Of a stretch of DNA of 64,000 nt, positions 52,438 through 61,888 are shown piece by piece. A model generated the notes under the pieces. The model saw nothing but the letters and a program-made list of their open reading frames with translations. It was not told where the DNA came from and did no database searches. The position numbers were made by a program, and so were the translations under genes. The DNA comes from JBFWUW01 sp050247075. Its GTDB lineage: Bacteria; Planctomycetota; Planctomycetia; Pirellulales; JBFWUW01. Position 1 is the stretch's first letter. Each line of letters starts with the position of its first letter. The stretch is from the NCBI GenBank assembly GCA_050247075.1, contig JBFWUW010000024.1, positions 1-64,000 on the forward strand, written 5' to 3'.

Positions 52438-52803
52438 ACGCCTAGATTAAAGAGGGAGCATTGACCACGTTCAAAACAACAAGAAAACTCGGTATATCGC
52501 GCGTACTTAACCGGCCGGGGGAGGGCGTTTGGCCGGCAGCCCCGCGAATAGCGGCGATTATAATGAATTGCCCCCATTCGCGTCAGAAGGCAGCGCGAAC
52601 CTTTCGGCGGATTGTCCATCTGGATTGCTATGCGGTACGCTCAAATCTTCCTCAGTTAGTGCCTCCCGCCGCCAGCGGCATTCCGCGATTTTTCGCGGAA
52701 CACCGGGATTCCACGCACTTACCCTTTCCCCCATGCGCACGATGCCGTCGCCCCCCAGCGCCGTCTGGGCCGGCCCGCGCCGTGTGCGGAAATTGAGGAA
52801 GAT
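52438..52803. other. Gene-free divergent promoter region
   Basis: No gene supported. It lies between the starts of ettA and the TPR-dioxygenase and should hold promoters for both. A GAGGA ribosome site lies at its right end, six bases before 52804. Confidence 0.5.
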
Positions 52804-54012
52804 ATGAACGCCAAGAAACAGCGAGACAAAAACCGCCGACGGGCCGCCAAACTGGCCGAGCAAGCCTGGGAGGCGGCTAATGACGGCAATCTCGACCTGG
52901 CCGTCAAGGTCATTCAGAGGGCGGTCGATGCTCACCCGGCCAATCCGCTGCTGTGGCACGATCGCGGCGAGTTGCTGCGGCAGTCAGGCCAAGACCAACA
53001 GGCCGCCGCATGTTTTCAAACGGCCATTCAATTGGCCCCCGACTTCGCGGATGCCTACGCCAGCCTGGCGGCCATTTACATTCGCCAAGGCCAGGCCGAA
53101 CCAGCCGTGGCCCTGCAACGTGAGGCCGTCCGGTACGCTCCTCATACAGAACGTTACCAGGCTAATTTGGCCGCATACGAAGCATTGGCGGTTGGACAAA
53201 GCCTCGCCGATAGAAGCCACGAGTCAAAACCTGAATCATCGTTGACCGCGGGCGATAACCAGGAGACTTGGAAACGCCAGTTTCCCGAGCTGGTCGCGCG
53301 CATCGAGAATTTGGAATGGCCAGAAATCGAAGGCCAACTGACACGTCACGGCTGGGCACAGGTTCCAGCTCTCCTCTCGCCGGCGGATTGCCAGGCGTTG
53401 CGGGCGATGTATGACGATGGCCGGTTATTCTCCAAGTCGGTTTCGATGAACAAGAATCGGTTCGGAAAGGGGGTGTACCGCTACTTCGCCTCGCCGATCC
53501 CCGACTTGGTGGATGCCCTCCGTCGCTTGGTCTACCCGCACGTTGCCCAAATTGCCAACGATTGGCAGCGACTGCTGCAACTGGACGACCTTTTCCCCGC
53601 CACCTGGTCCGGATTCCGCCAGTGCTGTAGCAAAGCTGGTCAAAACACGCCGTCGCCCCTCCTATTGCGTTACGAAGCGGGAGGATTCAATGCGCCACAC
53701 CAAGACATTCGCGGCGAGGTTTTCTTCCCGCTGCAATTGGTGATTGTGCTAAGTCCGCGGGCCGAAAGCAGCGCAGCCAACCACGAAGGATTTACCGGTG
53801 GTGAATTCTTGTTCTGCGACCAGCCGGAGCGCAAACCCTCCGACCGTTGTGCGATCCCAGCGGGACTGGGCGATGTGATATTATTCTGCACGCGGTCTCG
53901 ACTCGTTCGCGTCGGCGGCGTCTACGGTTTCCAGCCGGTCAAACACGGCCTGGACCGGATTACGTCGGGCAGGCGGTACGCCTTGGGCATACCTTTTCAC
54001 GAATTTGAATAA
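52804..54012 (+). CDS. TPR protein fused to a 2-oxoglutarate/Fe(II) oxygenase domain
   Basis: The 402-residue protein has two to three tetratricopeptide repeats (about 15-130; WHDRGELLRQSGQDQQAAACF), a linker, and a C-terminal double-stranded beta-helix oxygenase. Metal ligands are His299 and Asp301 (HQDIRGEVFFPLQ) and His381; Arg390 or 391 (RRYALG) can bind 2-oxoglutarate. GGEFLFCDQPERKP resembles the uncharacterised bacterial prolyl-hydroxylase-like group. The TPR part probably selects a protein partner to be hydroxylated. The target is unknown. It is followed, after 103 bases, by the beta-propeller gene. Confidence 0.83.
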   Translation: MNAKKQRDKNRRRAAKLAEQAWEAANDGNLDLAVKVIQRAVDAHPANPLLWHDRGELLRQSGQDQQAAACFQTAIQLAPDFADAYASLAAIYIRQGQAEPAVALQREAVRYAPHTERYQANLAAYEALAVGQSLADRSHESKPESSLTAGDNQETWKRQFPELVARIENLEWPEIEGQLTRHGWAQVPALLSPADCQALRAMYDDGRLFSKSVSMNKNRFGKGVYRYFASPIPDLVDALRRLVYPHVAQIANDWQRLLQLDDLFPATWSGFRQCCSKAGQNTPSPLLLRYEAGGFNAPHQDIRGEVFFPLQLVIVLSPRAESSAANHEGFTGGEFLFCDQPERKPSDRCAIPAGLGDVILFCTRSRLVRVGGVYGFQPVKHGLDRITSGRRYALGIPFHEFE

Positions 54013-54115
54013 TTGGCACGGCTTCAAAGTATGGCCTGGCTGCTCCCATTCGCATGAAAACGGCGTGCATGCTACAAAGTTGCAAGGTGCGGCCAATACT
54101 CTTCAAGGAACTCCC

Positions 54116-55876
54116 ATGTCGCAAGCAGCCACCGATTCCGCGGTTCAAACTCCTCCGCCCCCCCAGCCGGTCATCCGGCCGTTGCGGGTTTGGCCAGCGG
54201 TGATTTTGCTGGCACTGTTGGGGCTGGCCCGGTTTTGCTTCTATCTGACCGAAGAGCCCAGCATGGTGCAGTTCATGCTAGCCATGTTCGGGCCCATGGT
54301 CGTCGGCCTGGCTACTGCCATCTGGTGGGCGTTCGCCAGCCGCGGCACGCGCGGAGAGCGCTGGCTGGGCCTGTTGGCGCTGGTCGGCATCGGCCTGGGA
54401 ACATTCTTTGGAGCGCACGTTACCATGCGGTCGATGTGGTTCACGTTCTTTGCCCTGCCCAGCGGGCTGGCGGCCTTTATGGGCACACTGTTGCTGCTGG
54501 GCCGGCTGCGCTCGCCGCTAAGGACCGGCGCGGCGCTGCTGGCGGCGGCGGTCGGTTTTGGCTATTGGGACTTGATTCAAATCGACGGCCTGTGGGGCGG
54601 GTTCCAGACCACGTTTCTCTACCGTTGGGAACCGAACAGCGAACAACGAAATCTGGCCAGGTTGAAGGCCCAGAACCAATCGGCCGCCGCGCAGCCAGAC
54701 TCAACGTCCGGCCCGCTGGGTGATGTCGTTTGGCCAGGCTTTCGCGGGCCAGACCGCAACTCCGTGGTGCCGGGGCTAACGCTGGCCACCGACTGGGAAC
54801 AGACCCCTCCCCGGCAAATCTGGCGGCGGCAAATAGGGGCGGGCTGGTCTTCGTTCGCCATCGCCGGAACGCGAATCTTCACCCAAGAGCAGCGCGGCGA
54901 CGAAGAGGCCGTCACATGCTACGATGCCGACAGCGGCGAACAACGCTGGATCCATCTCACGCCCCATCGATTCTGGGAATCGATGGCCGGTGCCGGGCCT
55001 CGCGCCACGCCGACAATTGCGGGCGATGCGCTGTACGTGTTGGGGGCGACCGGTTTGTTGGAACGGCTCGATCCGCGAACCGGCGAGGCCGCTTGGTCGC
55101 GAAATCTCAAGGAAGACGCCGGCCGCGATCCGCCCGCTTGGGGCTTTTGCTCCTCGCCGCTGGTCACGGACGGGTTGGTCATCGTCCACGCCGGGGGTGA
55201 AGGGGACAAAGGCGTGCTGGCCTACGACGAGCAGACGGGCGAGCCGCGGTGGAGCGCGCCGGCGGGGGACCACACCTACAGCTCGCCCCATCTGGCCGAA
55301 CTGGCGGGCCAGCGCTGCGTGCTCATGCTTTCCAACACGGGGCTGGCCGCCATCGAACCGACGCAGGGCAAGCTGCTGTGGGACTACGCCTGGAAGATCG
55401 AAAACTACCGCGCCGTGCAGCCGCTGGTGTTGTCGTCCGGCGACGTGCTGTTGGGGTCCGGCATGGGGACGGGCACGCGCAAAATAACGGTTGGCGGCGG
55501 TGCCGAGCCAACCTTCGACATCGACTGGACCTCCTTGCGGATGAAGCCCGACTTCAACGACTTCGTGGAACACCAAGGCTACTTATACGGCTTCGACCAC
55601 GACATTTTTGCCTGCATCGACTTGGCCGACGGCAAGAAAAAGTGGAAGCAAGGCCGCTACGGCACCGGCCAAGTATTGCTGCTGCCCGACGCCGGCCAAT
55701 TGCTGGTCCTTTCCGAACGCGGCGACCTGGTCCTGCTGGCCACGAAACCGGAAGAACACGAAGAGCTAGCCAGCTTTGCCGTGCTGGAAGGCAAAACCTG
55801 GAACCACCCGGCACTTTCCGGCCGGCGGATCTACGTCCGCAATGCAGAACAAGCAGCCTGCTTTGAGTTGCCGTAG
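54116..55876 (+). CDS. Membrane-anchored PQQ-type beta-propeller protein
   Basis: The 586-residue product from ATG 54116 (AAGGA six bases upstream) has about four or five membrane helices in residues 20-165. A beta-propeller of the PQQ/outer-membrane-assembly type follows, with repeated motifs such as AVTCYDADSGEQRW, LERLDPRTGEAAW, GVLAYDEQTGEPRW and LAAIEPTQGKLLW. Such proteins are abundant in planctomycetes; enzymatic PQQ dehydrogenase residues are not evident, so it may be a binding or scaffold protein. The propeller should face outside the membrane. Confidence 0.85.
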   Translation: MSQAATDSAVQTPPPPQPVIRPLRVWPAVILLALLGLARFCFYLTEEPSMVQFMLAMFGPMVVGLATAIWWAFASRGTRGERWLGLLALVGIGLGTFFGAHVTMRSMWFTFFALPSGLAAFMGTLLLLGRLRSPLRTGAALLAAAVGFGYWDLIQIDGLWGGFQTTFLYRWEPNSEQRNLARLKAQNQSAAAQPDSTSGPLGDVVWPGFRGPDRNSVVPGLTLATDWEQTPPRQIWRRQIGAGWSSFAIAGTRIFTQEQRGDEEAVTCYDADSGEQRWIHLTPHRFWESMAGAGPRATPTIAGDALYVLGATGLLERLDPRTGEAAWSRNLKEDAGRDPPAWGFCSSPLVTDGLVIVHAGGEGDKGVLAYDEQTGEPRWSAPAGDHTYSSPHLAELAGQRCVLMLSNTGLAAIEPTQGKLLWDYAWKIENYRAVQPLVLSSGDVLLGSGMGTGTRKITVGGGAEPTFDIDWTSLRMKPDFNDFVEHQGYLYGFDHDIFACIDLADGKKKWKQGRYGTGQVLLLPDAGQLLVLSERGDLVLLATKPEEHEELASFAVLEGKTWNHPALSGRRIYVRNAEQAACFELP

Positions 55877-55971
55877 CGTGTCCACGCAACTTGAAACCAT
55901 TTAGTCGATCGACCGGACGGGGCTGCCGCTTGCGGAGCATGGCGTCAAACAACCGGCTGACAATTGCAGCC

Positions 55972-57060
55972 TTACTGCTTGGTGATGTCGTCGGGCAGCA
56001 TTTCCTGGCCCGCGCGAGTTGACAAGGCTCGCCAGACACCGCCGTTGATGTCGTCGCTAATGGCGCGAACCGAACCATCCACCATGGAGACGTTCACATG
56101 TCCCGGAAAATATCCGCGGGCTGTGATAGCGGCATAGGTAGGAAGGTCATCGGTCGTGCTTGAGTTGCCGGGCCCCAGCCCCACGCCTTCTTGACGATTG
56201 GTCCAGTCGATATCGTAAGTGCCGGCCACGCTGTTGAGCGTACCCGTGCAGAGGACGCGCTCGTTGGGGGTGAATACGGTGGTGAAACCGGTGCTTTGCG
56301 AGCGGCCATCGACCCACTCGGTATGACCGTTGTCGCGGAGCGTGCCGTCGTTGGGCAGCGAGCAAATGTCGTTCAACGTGGGAAATGCAAGATCCGTTAG
56401 CGTCGTCAAGTTGCCATTACGATAGAACGGTTGCCAGGCTTTGACTTCACTGAAGGCCAGCGTATAGCTAAGGCCGTCGTTGAAATCGCCGTCACGCAGC
56501 TTGCTGTTGGGGTAGGCCGCGCCGTAGCCGCCACGGCCAGTGACGGGATCCCACACAAACCATGTCCCCAGGTTCACCCCGTAGTTGCACGGATAATGCT
56601 GTGGACCGGGGTTATTGTTGCCTCCCAAGCGGGCTTCATCGCGTGGTTCGCCGGGCGAGACGTAAGTTGGCACGCGCATGGCGCTGACCTGTGATAAGCG
56701 CCCATCGGCCAAAGTGACGGGTACGGCCACGTTGCACGGCTTGTCGTAATCGATTGCGGTGGCGGTTGCTTTCTGTTCCAGGTACGGCAACAGCAGGGCC
56801 AACGTCGACCAACCTGCCAGGTCGGCGGTGTTGGATGCTAATTCCGAAACATCGGGCGATTGCCAGCTCGGCGGAAAATACTGCTTTGCGGCGTAGTGGT
56901 TGTTGAACGCCAGAGTGATCTGCCGCAGGTTGTTCTTCGAGGAATTGTCGCGCGCGGCATTTCGCGCCGCCTGAATTCCGGGGATCAACAGGCCGATCAA
57001 GATTCCGATGATGACGATGACAACGAGTAGTTCGACGAGCGTGAAGCCGCGTTTTTTCAT
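55972..57060 (-). CDS. DUF1559 domain prepilin-like protein
   Basis: The 362-residue protein begins with a type IV prepilin/pseudopilin signal: KKRG, then FTLVELLVVIVIIGILIGLL with the Glu at position +5 after the expected cleavage. The rest is a DUF1559 domain (AARNAARDNSSKNNLRQITLA, ending with NVSMVDGSVRAISDDING). DUF1559 proteins are a large planctomycete family of H-X9-DG type, probably exported by a type II/IV pilus-like system. No other secretion genes are in the window. It is convergent with the beta-propeller gene. Confidence 0.95.
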   Translation of the reverse strand: MKKRGFTLVELLVVIVIIGILIGLLIPGIQAARNAARDNSSKNNLRQITLAFNNHYAAKQYFPPSWQSPDVSELASNTADLAGWSTLALLLPYLEQKATATAIDYDKPCNVAVPVTLADGRLSQVSAMRVPTYVSPGEPRDEARLGGNNNPGPQHYPCNYGVNLGTWFVWDPVTGRGGYGAAYPNSKLRDGDFNDGLSYTLAFSEVKAWQPFYRNGNLTTLTDLAFPTLNDICSLPNDGTLRDNGHTEWVDGRSQSTGFTTVFTPNERVLCTGTLNSVAGTYDIDWTNRQEGVGLGPGNSSTTDDLPTYAAITARGYFPGHVNVSMVDGSVRAISDDINGGVWRALSTRAGQEMLPDDITKQ

Positions 57061-57478
57061 GGCGATGTCCCGGGACGATAACAGTTTCTTGCGCGCGACG
57101 GCAGCTCAATCGGTCCGGTAAGCCGCGGTGGACCATGTGGCTTGAACGGGCAAGTAAAATAAGCACGTTTCAGCAAGCCAAATGGCACGAACGTGCAATT
57201 AGGCATGCTAATCTACTGGCTTAAGAAATTGGATGCAAGGGGCGGCGTCCTTTGCGCTTCACACACGCCGAAACTAGTCCATCGAATGAGTCGTACTAGC
57301 AGACTTGAACCAGCGCGGCGGATGTCCAATTTCGCTGGACGTCGAGTTGAAGAAGGGGAAGGTTTGCTGGGCGGCTCGTTCGCTTGTCGTGGCCGCAATC
57401 GTTTGTTCGACTTGCGGACCAAAACAAACTCAAGCCCCAGCGTTACACGGGTCAGGCCAATCGCGTCCGGCGGCAATG
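57061..57478. other. Gene-free stretch upstream of the DUF1559 gene
   Basis: No gene supported. It separates the DUF1559 start from the end of the methyltransferase gene on the same strand and should hold the DUF1559 promoter. Open frames here show no family features. Confidence 0.5.
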
Positions 57479-58240
57479 CTACGAGGCCTGCTTCTTCGCC
57501 ACCGGGACAAGCCTTTGCGCTTGCGGGCCGTAAGGGGTTGCTTCTAGGCTGCCGTACAGTCGCACATCGACGAATCCAACATCGGCCAGCAACGTCTTAA
57601 TCTCTTGGCCGGAATAGAGCCAATGCCGGTTGGTAAACGTCGTGGCCTTGCTTCCGGCGACGAAGGTCCATTCGCCCGCCACGCGCGACCATCCGTCGAT
57701 CACCGACACCCGTTGGATCAGCAGCGAACCGTCGGGCAGCGCCTCGGACTGGGTCGGCTGATACCGGGCCGCCAGAATCTCCTTTCCCATGTGGTCGAAC
57801 ACGAACGCACCGCCGGGTTTCAGGCTGGCATGGATATTTTCCAACACCCGCCGATTGTCCACCGCCGCGTCGAAATAGCCGAACGACGTGAACAAGTTGA
57901 TCGCCAGGTCGAACGAGTCCGGGCGAAGAAACTCGCGCATATCCTGTTCGACCCACTCGACGGCGGTGGCGGTGCGTGCCGCCAGGTCGCGGGCTTTTTC
58001 CAACAGGAATTTCGAGCGGTCAACGCCGGTCACCAAAAAGCCGGCCTGGGCAAAGGGGACGGCGAAACGCCCTGGCCCGCACGCCAGATCGAGCAGGCTT
58101 CCAGCCGAAACGCCGGAAAGCGCGGCGATTTTGGGCACGCTTTCGGCGGCCGCCGCAAACCGTGACTCGTGAAACATGAACGGAAACGCCGTCGCCCAAA
58201 ACGAATCGCATTCAAACCAGCGTTGGTCGTTCTCTTCCAA
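57479..58240 (-). CDS. Class I SAM-dependent methyltransferase
   Basis: The 253-residue protein has motif I in SLLDLACGPGRFAVPFAQAG, the acidic end of strand 2 in VTGVDRSKFLL, and later motifs FDLAINLFTSFGYFDAAVDN and SLKPGGAFVFDHMGKEIL. The layout resembles small-molecule methyltransferases such as those acting on quinones or amines; the substrate is not clear. The start is TTG at 58240 with GGGGGAAG upstream. It lies downstream of the SDR gene, separated by 156 bases. Confidence 0.85.
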   Translation of the reverse strand: MEENDQRWFECDSFWATAFPFMFHESRFAAAAESVPKIAALSGVSAGSLLDLACGPGRFAVPFAQAGFLVTGVDRSKFLLEKARDLAARTATAVEWVEQDMREFLRPDSFDLAINLFTSFGYFDAAVDNRRVLENIHASLKPGGAFVFDHMGKEILAARYQPTQSEALPDGSLLIQRVSVIDGWSRVAGEWTFVAGSKATTFTNRHWLYSGQEIKTLLADVGFVDVRLYGSLEATPYGPQAQRLVPVAKKQAS

Positions 58241-58396
58241 GTGCTTCCCCCGGACCTTTTCTTGATTGGCCTTCGCGGAAGTGCCATCGCAGCGTGGACG
58301 CCGACTAGCTCTAAATCGTCATATTCGGACATCACCGGAGGCTAATTAGGGCCACCGGTCGAAACGCTAAGTGAGAGAAGTTCGTTTTCTTAGGAA

Positions 58397-59164
58397 TCAA
58401 AACGTCTTCACCATCACCCCGCCGTCCACCACAATCGCCGTGCCGGTGATGTAGCTGCCGGCTTCGCTGGCCAGCAGCAGGGCGGGACCGGCCAGTTCCT
58501 TGGGGTCGCCCCAGCGCCCCAGGCAGGTGCGGTCGGCGAAGACCTTCTTCTCTTTGTCGCTCAGCAGCTTGCCCGGCAGATCGGTGAGGAAAGGGCCGGG
58601 GCACAGGCAATTGGCCGTAATGCCAAACGGCCCAAGCTCGACCGACATCGCCCGCGCCAGCCCTAGCAGGGCGCTCTTGGTGGCGCTGTAGGCGTGCCGT
58701 TCTTCCTTGCTGCCCAGCCCCATGATCGACGAAATGTGAATAATCCGTCCCCATTTGCGCTCTTTCATGCCGGGCACCACCGCCCGCGACAGGGCCATGC
58801 AGCTAGAAAGATTGAGCTCCACCACGCGGTCCCAGGTTTCGTCGGTGATTTTGTCGATCGGTTGCGGTGTGTTGCCGCCGGCGTTGTTGACCAAAATATC
58901 GATCTTGCCCATTTCCTTGGCCGTGGCGTCCGCCAGCTTTTGCACCGCTTTGCGGTTGGTCATGTCGGCGACAAAGTATTTGCCGCGGACCTTGGTCCCT
59001 TCCAAAATTTCCGCCAGCGCCGGCTTCAACTCCTCCTCATGCCGGCTGCTAATCACCACGTCAGCACCATGCAGGGCAAAAATACGCGCCATCGCCTTGC
59101 CCAGCCCCTTGCTACCACCGGTTACCAGGGCCACGCGGCCGGAAAGATTGAAAATGTCGTTCAT
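58397..59164 (-). CDS. SDR family oxidoreductase (glucose 1-dehydrogenase-like)
   Basis: The 255-residue protein is a classical SDR. It has TGGSKGLGKAMARIFA, the NNAGG motif, the catalytic Ser in HISSIMGLGS, and HAYSATKSALLGLARA with Tyr and Lys. The C-terminus YITGTAIVVDGGVMVKTF is typical. SSRHEEEL after strand 2 suggests NADP. It resembles gluconate 5-dehydrogenase or 3-oxoacyl-ACP reductase relatives, so the substrate is open. It is downstream of the LeuB-like gene on the same strand, with a palindromic spacer of 134 bases. Confidence 0.88.
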   Translation of the reverse strand: MNDIFNLSGRVALVTGGSKGLGKAMARIFALHGADVVISSRHEEELKPALAEILEGTKVRGKYFVADMTNRKAVQKLADATAKEMGKIDILVNNAGGNTPQPIDKITDETWDRVVELNLSSCMALSRAVVPGMKERKWGRIIHISSIMGLGSKEERHAYSATKSALLGLARAMSVELGPFGITANCLCPGPFLTDLPGKLLSDKEKKVFADRTCLGRWGDPKELAGPALLLASEAGSYITGTAIVVDGGVMVKTF

Positions 59165-59167
59165 GGG

Positions 59168-59289
59168 AGTGCCGAGTGTTGAATGCCGAGTGTCGAATGA
59201 AATGAAAAACCAATACCCAAGAGGCTACCAGAGCAACGCCATCCACCCAATGTCCGTCATTCGACACTCGGCACTCGTCACTCGGCATT
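59168..59289. repeat. Inverted repeat with GCCGAGTG motifs
   Basis: GCCGAGTGTCGAATGA (59185-59200) and its exact complement at 59257-59272 form 16-bp arms. Outside them, further GCCGAGTG units lie at 59171-59178 and, inverted, near 59279-59286. It fills the spacer between the LeuB-like and SDR genes. Confidence 0.8.
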
Positions 59290-59298
59290 TCCTACCAT

Positions 59299-60372
59299 CT
59301 ACAACGCCGCCACCACCAAATCCCCCACCTCTTTCGTCCCATGTCCCATCTTGCCGGCCGCCTGGCTTTTCATCTTGCTGCCGGTGACGGCGTGGATGGC
59401 CTTGAACACGCGGGCGGCGGCCTTTTCCTGGCCGACATGTTCCAGCAACATCCCCATGGCGTTGATGGCGGCGATGGGGTTGATGACGTTCTGGCCGGTG
59501 TACTTGGGGGCGCTCCCCCCCATCGGCTCAAACATGCTCACGCCCCCCTTGTCAGGGTTGATGTTGCCGCCGGCGGCCACGCCCAGGCCGCCTTGCAGCA
59601 CGGCGGCTAGGTCGGTGATGATGTCGCCGAACATGTTGGTCGTCACGATCACGTCGTAATATTCGGGGTTCTTGACCATCCACATGCAGCAGGCATCGAC
59701 GTGGTTGTAGTCGGCCTTGATGTCCGGGTACTCCTTGGCGATCTCCTGAAACGACCGCCACCACAGGTCGTGCCCATAGGTCAGCACGTTGGTCTTGGCC
59801 ACCAGGGTCAGCATTTTCTTGGGGTTGTTCCGCTTCCGCGTGAACTCAAACGCCCAGCGAATGCAACGGTCGCAACCCTTGCGGGTGTACACGGCGGTCT
59901 GCGTGGCCACCTCGTCGGGGGTGTTCTTCTTGAGAAATCCGCCGGTGCCGCAGTACATGTCCTCGGTATTTTCGCGGACGACGACAAAGTCGATATCGGC
60001 CGGGCCTTTGCCTTGCAGGGGCGTCTCGACCCCCGGAAAAAGCTTGACCGGCCGCAGATTGATGTACTGGTCTAACTGAAACCGCAGCTCCAGGAGCAAG
60101 CCTTTCTCCAAAATACCCGGCTTAACGTCCGGGTGGCCGATGGCCCCTAAGTAGATAGCATCGAACTTTCGCAGCTCGTCCACCGCGCCGGCCGGCAGCA
60201 CCTCGCCCGTCTTCAGATAGCGGGCACCGCCGTAGTCAAAGTGCTGCAACTCGTAGGTAAAACCTTCCAGCTTGCTGGCGGCCTCCAGCACCTTCAGCCC
60301 CTCGGCGGCCACCTCTGGTCCCGTGCCGTCGCCGGCCAAAACAGCGATCTTGATGGTCTTCTTTGCAGACAT
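59299..60372 (-). CDS. leuB: Isopropylmalate/isocitrate dehydrogenase family protein (LeuB-like)
   Basis: The 357-residue protein is a beta-decarboxylating dehydrogenase. It has IAVLAGDGTGPEVAAEGLKV, the substrate region LRPVKLFPGV, Tyr/Lys catalytic positions (DMYCGTG; LVAKTNVL), and GSAPKYTGQNVINPIAAI before the C-terminal helices. Length fits 3-isopropylmalate dehydrogenase, but RENTEDMYCG is closer to the isocitrate or tartrate branch than the RELTGGIYFG of classical LeuB. I favour LeuB, the most common planctomycete annotation for this type, with moderate certainty. No other leucine genes are nearby. Confidence 0.78.
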   Translation of the reverse strand: MSAKKTIKIAVLAGDGTGPEVAAEGLKVLEAASKLEGFTYELQHFDYGGARYLKTGEVLPAGAVDELRKFDAIYLGAIGHPDVKPGILEKGLLLELRFQLDQYINLRPVKLFPGVETPLQGKGPADIDFVVVRENTEDMYCGTGGFLKKNTPDEVATQTAVYTRKGCDRCIRWAFEFTRKRNNPKKMLTLVAKTNVLTYGHDLWWRSFQEIAKEYPDIKADYNHVDACCMWMVKNPEYYDVIVTTNMFGDIITDLAAVLQGGLGVAAGGNINPDKGGVSMFEPMGGSAPKYTGQNVINPIAAINAMGMLLEHVGQEKAAARVFKAIHAVTGSKMKSQAAGKMGHGTKEVGDLVVAAL

Positions 60373-60642
60373 AAATCTTCAATCTTCCGTAAGTTCAGTA
60401 GCGGTCAGCCATGCCTGGCCGAGAACAAATCGCGGCGGCAGCGGCTTTTTCAGGAAAGGGGCAATTTATCAGCCCCACGGCAGGGGAACAAGTTGCCGCT
60501 GCCGCGCCGCTCGCCCAAATCTTAGCCATTTCAAGCCGCGGCAAACTCTTGCCTCCGCGGGATGCGATCGCCAGTTCCGCCAGATATAATGGCCAGCCAG
60601 ACGGTCGCCATCACTTCCCACATTCTCCTTTGAGATGCCACC

Positions 60643-61785
60643 ATGCACCGCAACCTTGCCCCCCTTTGCCTGTTGCTGCTCGGATTCTTCATGAACAACA
60701 TTGCTAGCGCCGACGATGCCGAGGGGCAACTGGTGTTTGTCTCGGCCTTTGCCGCCGGAGACGACGGGGCGATTCAGGCATACATGTTGGACACCGCGAC
60801 CGGCAAGTTGACGCCGGCGGAGCGGACGGCCGGCATTGAACACCCCTTCTTCATGGCCCTGTCGCCCGACCGCAAGTACTTGTATTCCATCCATGCGCCG
60901 GGCGTGTTCAGCGGCGAAAACGACGAGTTCGTGGCGGCGTTTGCCTTGGAGGGCGGCGGCGGCAAGCTCAAGCTGCTCAACAAGGTGTCGTCGCGCGGCA
61001 AGGCCTCGTGCTATTTGGATGTGGACCAGACCGGCAAGACGGTGCTGGTAGCCAACTACACCAGCGGCAGCGTGGCCGCCTTGCCCGTCGCCGCGGACGG
61101 CTCGCTGGGAGAAGCCAAATCGTTCATCCAGCATGCCGGTTCCAGCGTCGATAAAACCCGCCAGGGCGAGCCGCACGCGCACAGCATCGTCGTCAGCCCC
61201 GACAACCGGTTCGTCTTTTCCGCCGACTTGGGCCTGGACCAGATTCTGAATTATCAACTGGAGCCGGCCACCGCCAAGCTATCGCCTAACCGGCAGCCGT
61301 TCGCCCGCGCCATTCCTGGGGCGGGTCCGCGGCACTTCACGTTTCACCCCAACGGCCAGCACGCCTACGCCATCAACGAGATGCACAACTCGGTGACGCT
61401 GTTCGACTACGACACTGAGACGGGCGTGCTGCTGGAACAGCAAACGCTGTCCACCTTGCCCGCCGATTTCGACGGCACCAGCTACTGTGCCGACCTCAAG
61501 ATCACGCCCGACGGCAAGTTTCTGTACGGCACCAACCGCGGGCACGACAGCATCGCGGCCTACCGGCTGGACGAGAACGGCCGTCTGAAACTGCTCGACA
61601 TCATCCCCAGCCTGGGCGCAGGCCCGCAAAACCTGGCCATCGCCGCCGGCGGCAAACTTCTGCTGTGCGCCAACATGCCCGGCAACAACGTAGCCGTCTT
61701 CCAGATCGACCCCAAAACCGGCGGGCTAACCCCCCTCGGTGAACCGGTCAACATCACCAGCCCGTCTTGCATTATGCTGAAGTAG
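60643..61785 (+). CDS. Secreted lactonase-family beta-propeller protein
   Basis: The 380-residue protein has a signal peptide (1 to about 24, ending NIASADD) and a seven-bladed propeller like 6-phosphogluconolactonase of the YbhE type. Family motifs include HPFFMALSPDRKYLYSIH, VLVANYTSGSVAALPVAADG, PHAHSIVVSPDNRFVFSADLG, GAGPRHFTFHPNGQHAYAIN and FLYGTNRGHDSIAAYRLD. Export is at odds with a pentose-phosphate-pathway role, so the substrate may be another lactone outside the cytoplasm. It stands alone, with 270 bases before it. Confidence 0.9.
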   Translation: MHRNLAPLCLLLLGFFMNNIASADDAEGQLVFVSAFAAGDDGAIQAYMLDTATGKLTPAERTAGIEHPFFMALSPDRKYLYSIHAPGVFSGENDEFVAAFALEGGGGKLKLLNKVSSRGKASCYLDVDQTGKTVLVANYTSGSVAALPVAADGSLGEAKSFIQHAGSSVDKTRQGEPHAHSIVVSPDNRFVFSADLGLDQILNYQLEPATAKLSPNRQPFARAIPGAGPRHFTFHPNGQHAYAINEMHNSVTLFDYDTETGVLLEQQTLSTLPADFDGTSYCADLKITPDGKFLYGTNRGHDSIAAYRLDENGRLKLLDIIPSLGAGPQNLAIAAGGKLLLCANMPGNNVAVFQIDPKTGGLTPLGEPVNITSPSCIMLK

Positions 61786-61888
61786 GGTGGGCCGTTAACG
61801 TTTTGCAGACGCATTCGCTCGGATAATCTCCTTTGTTCGTGGTACCGCCACCAACATAGCGAAGGGCAGCGTTTGATATGATGATTGA

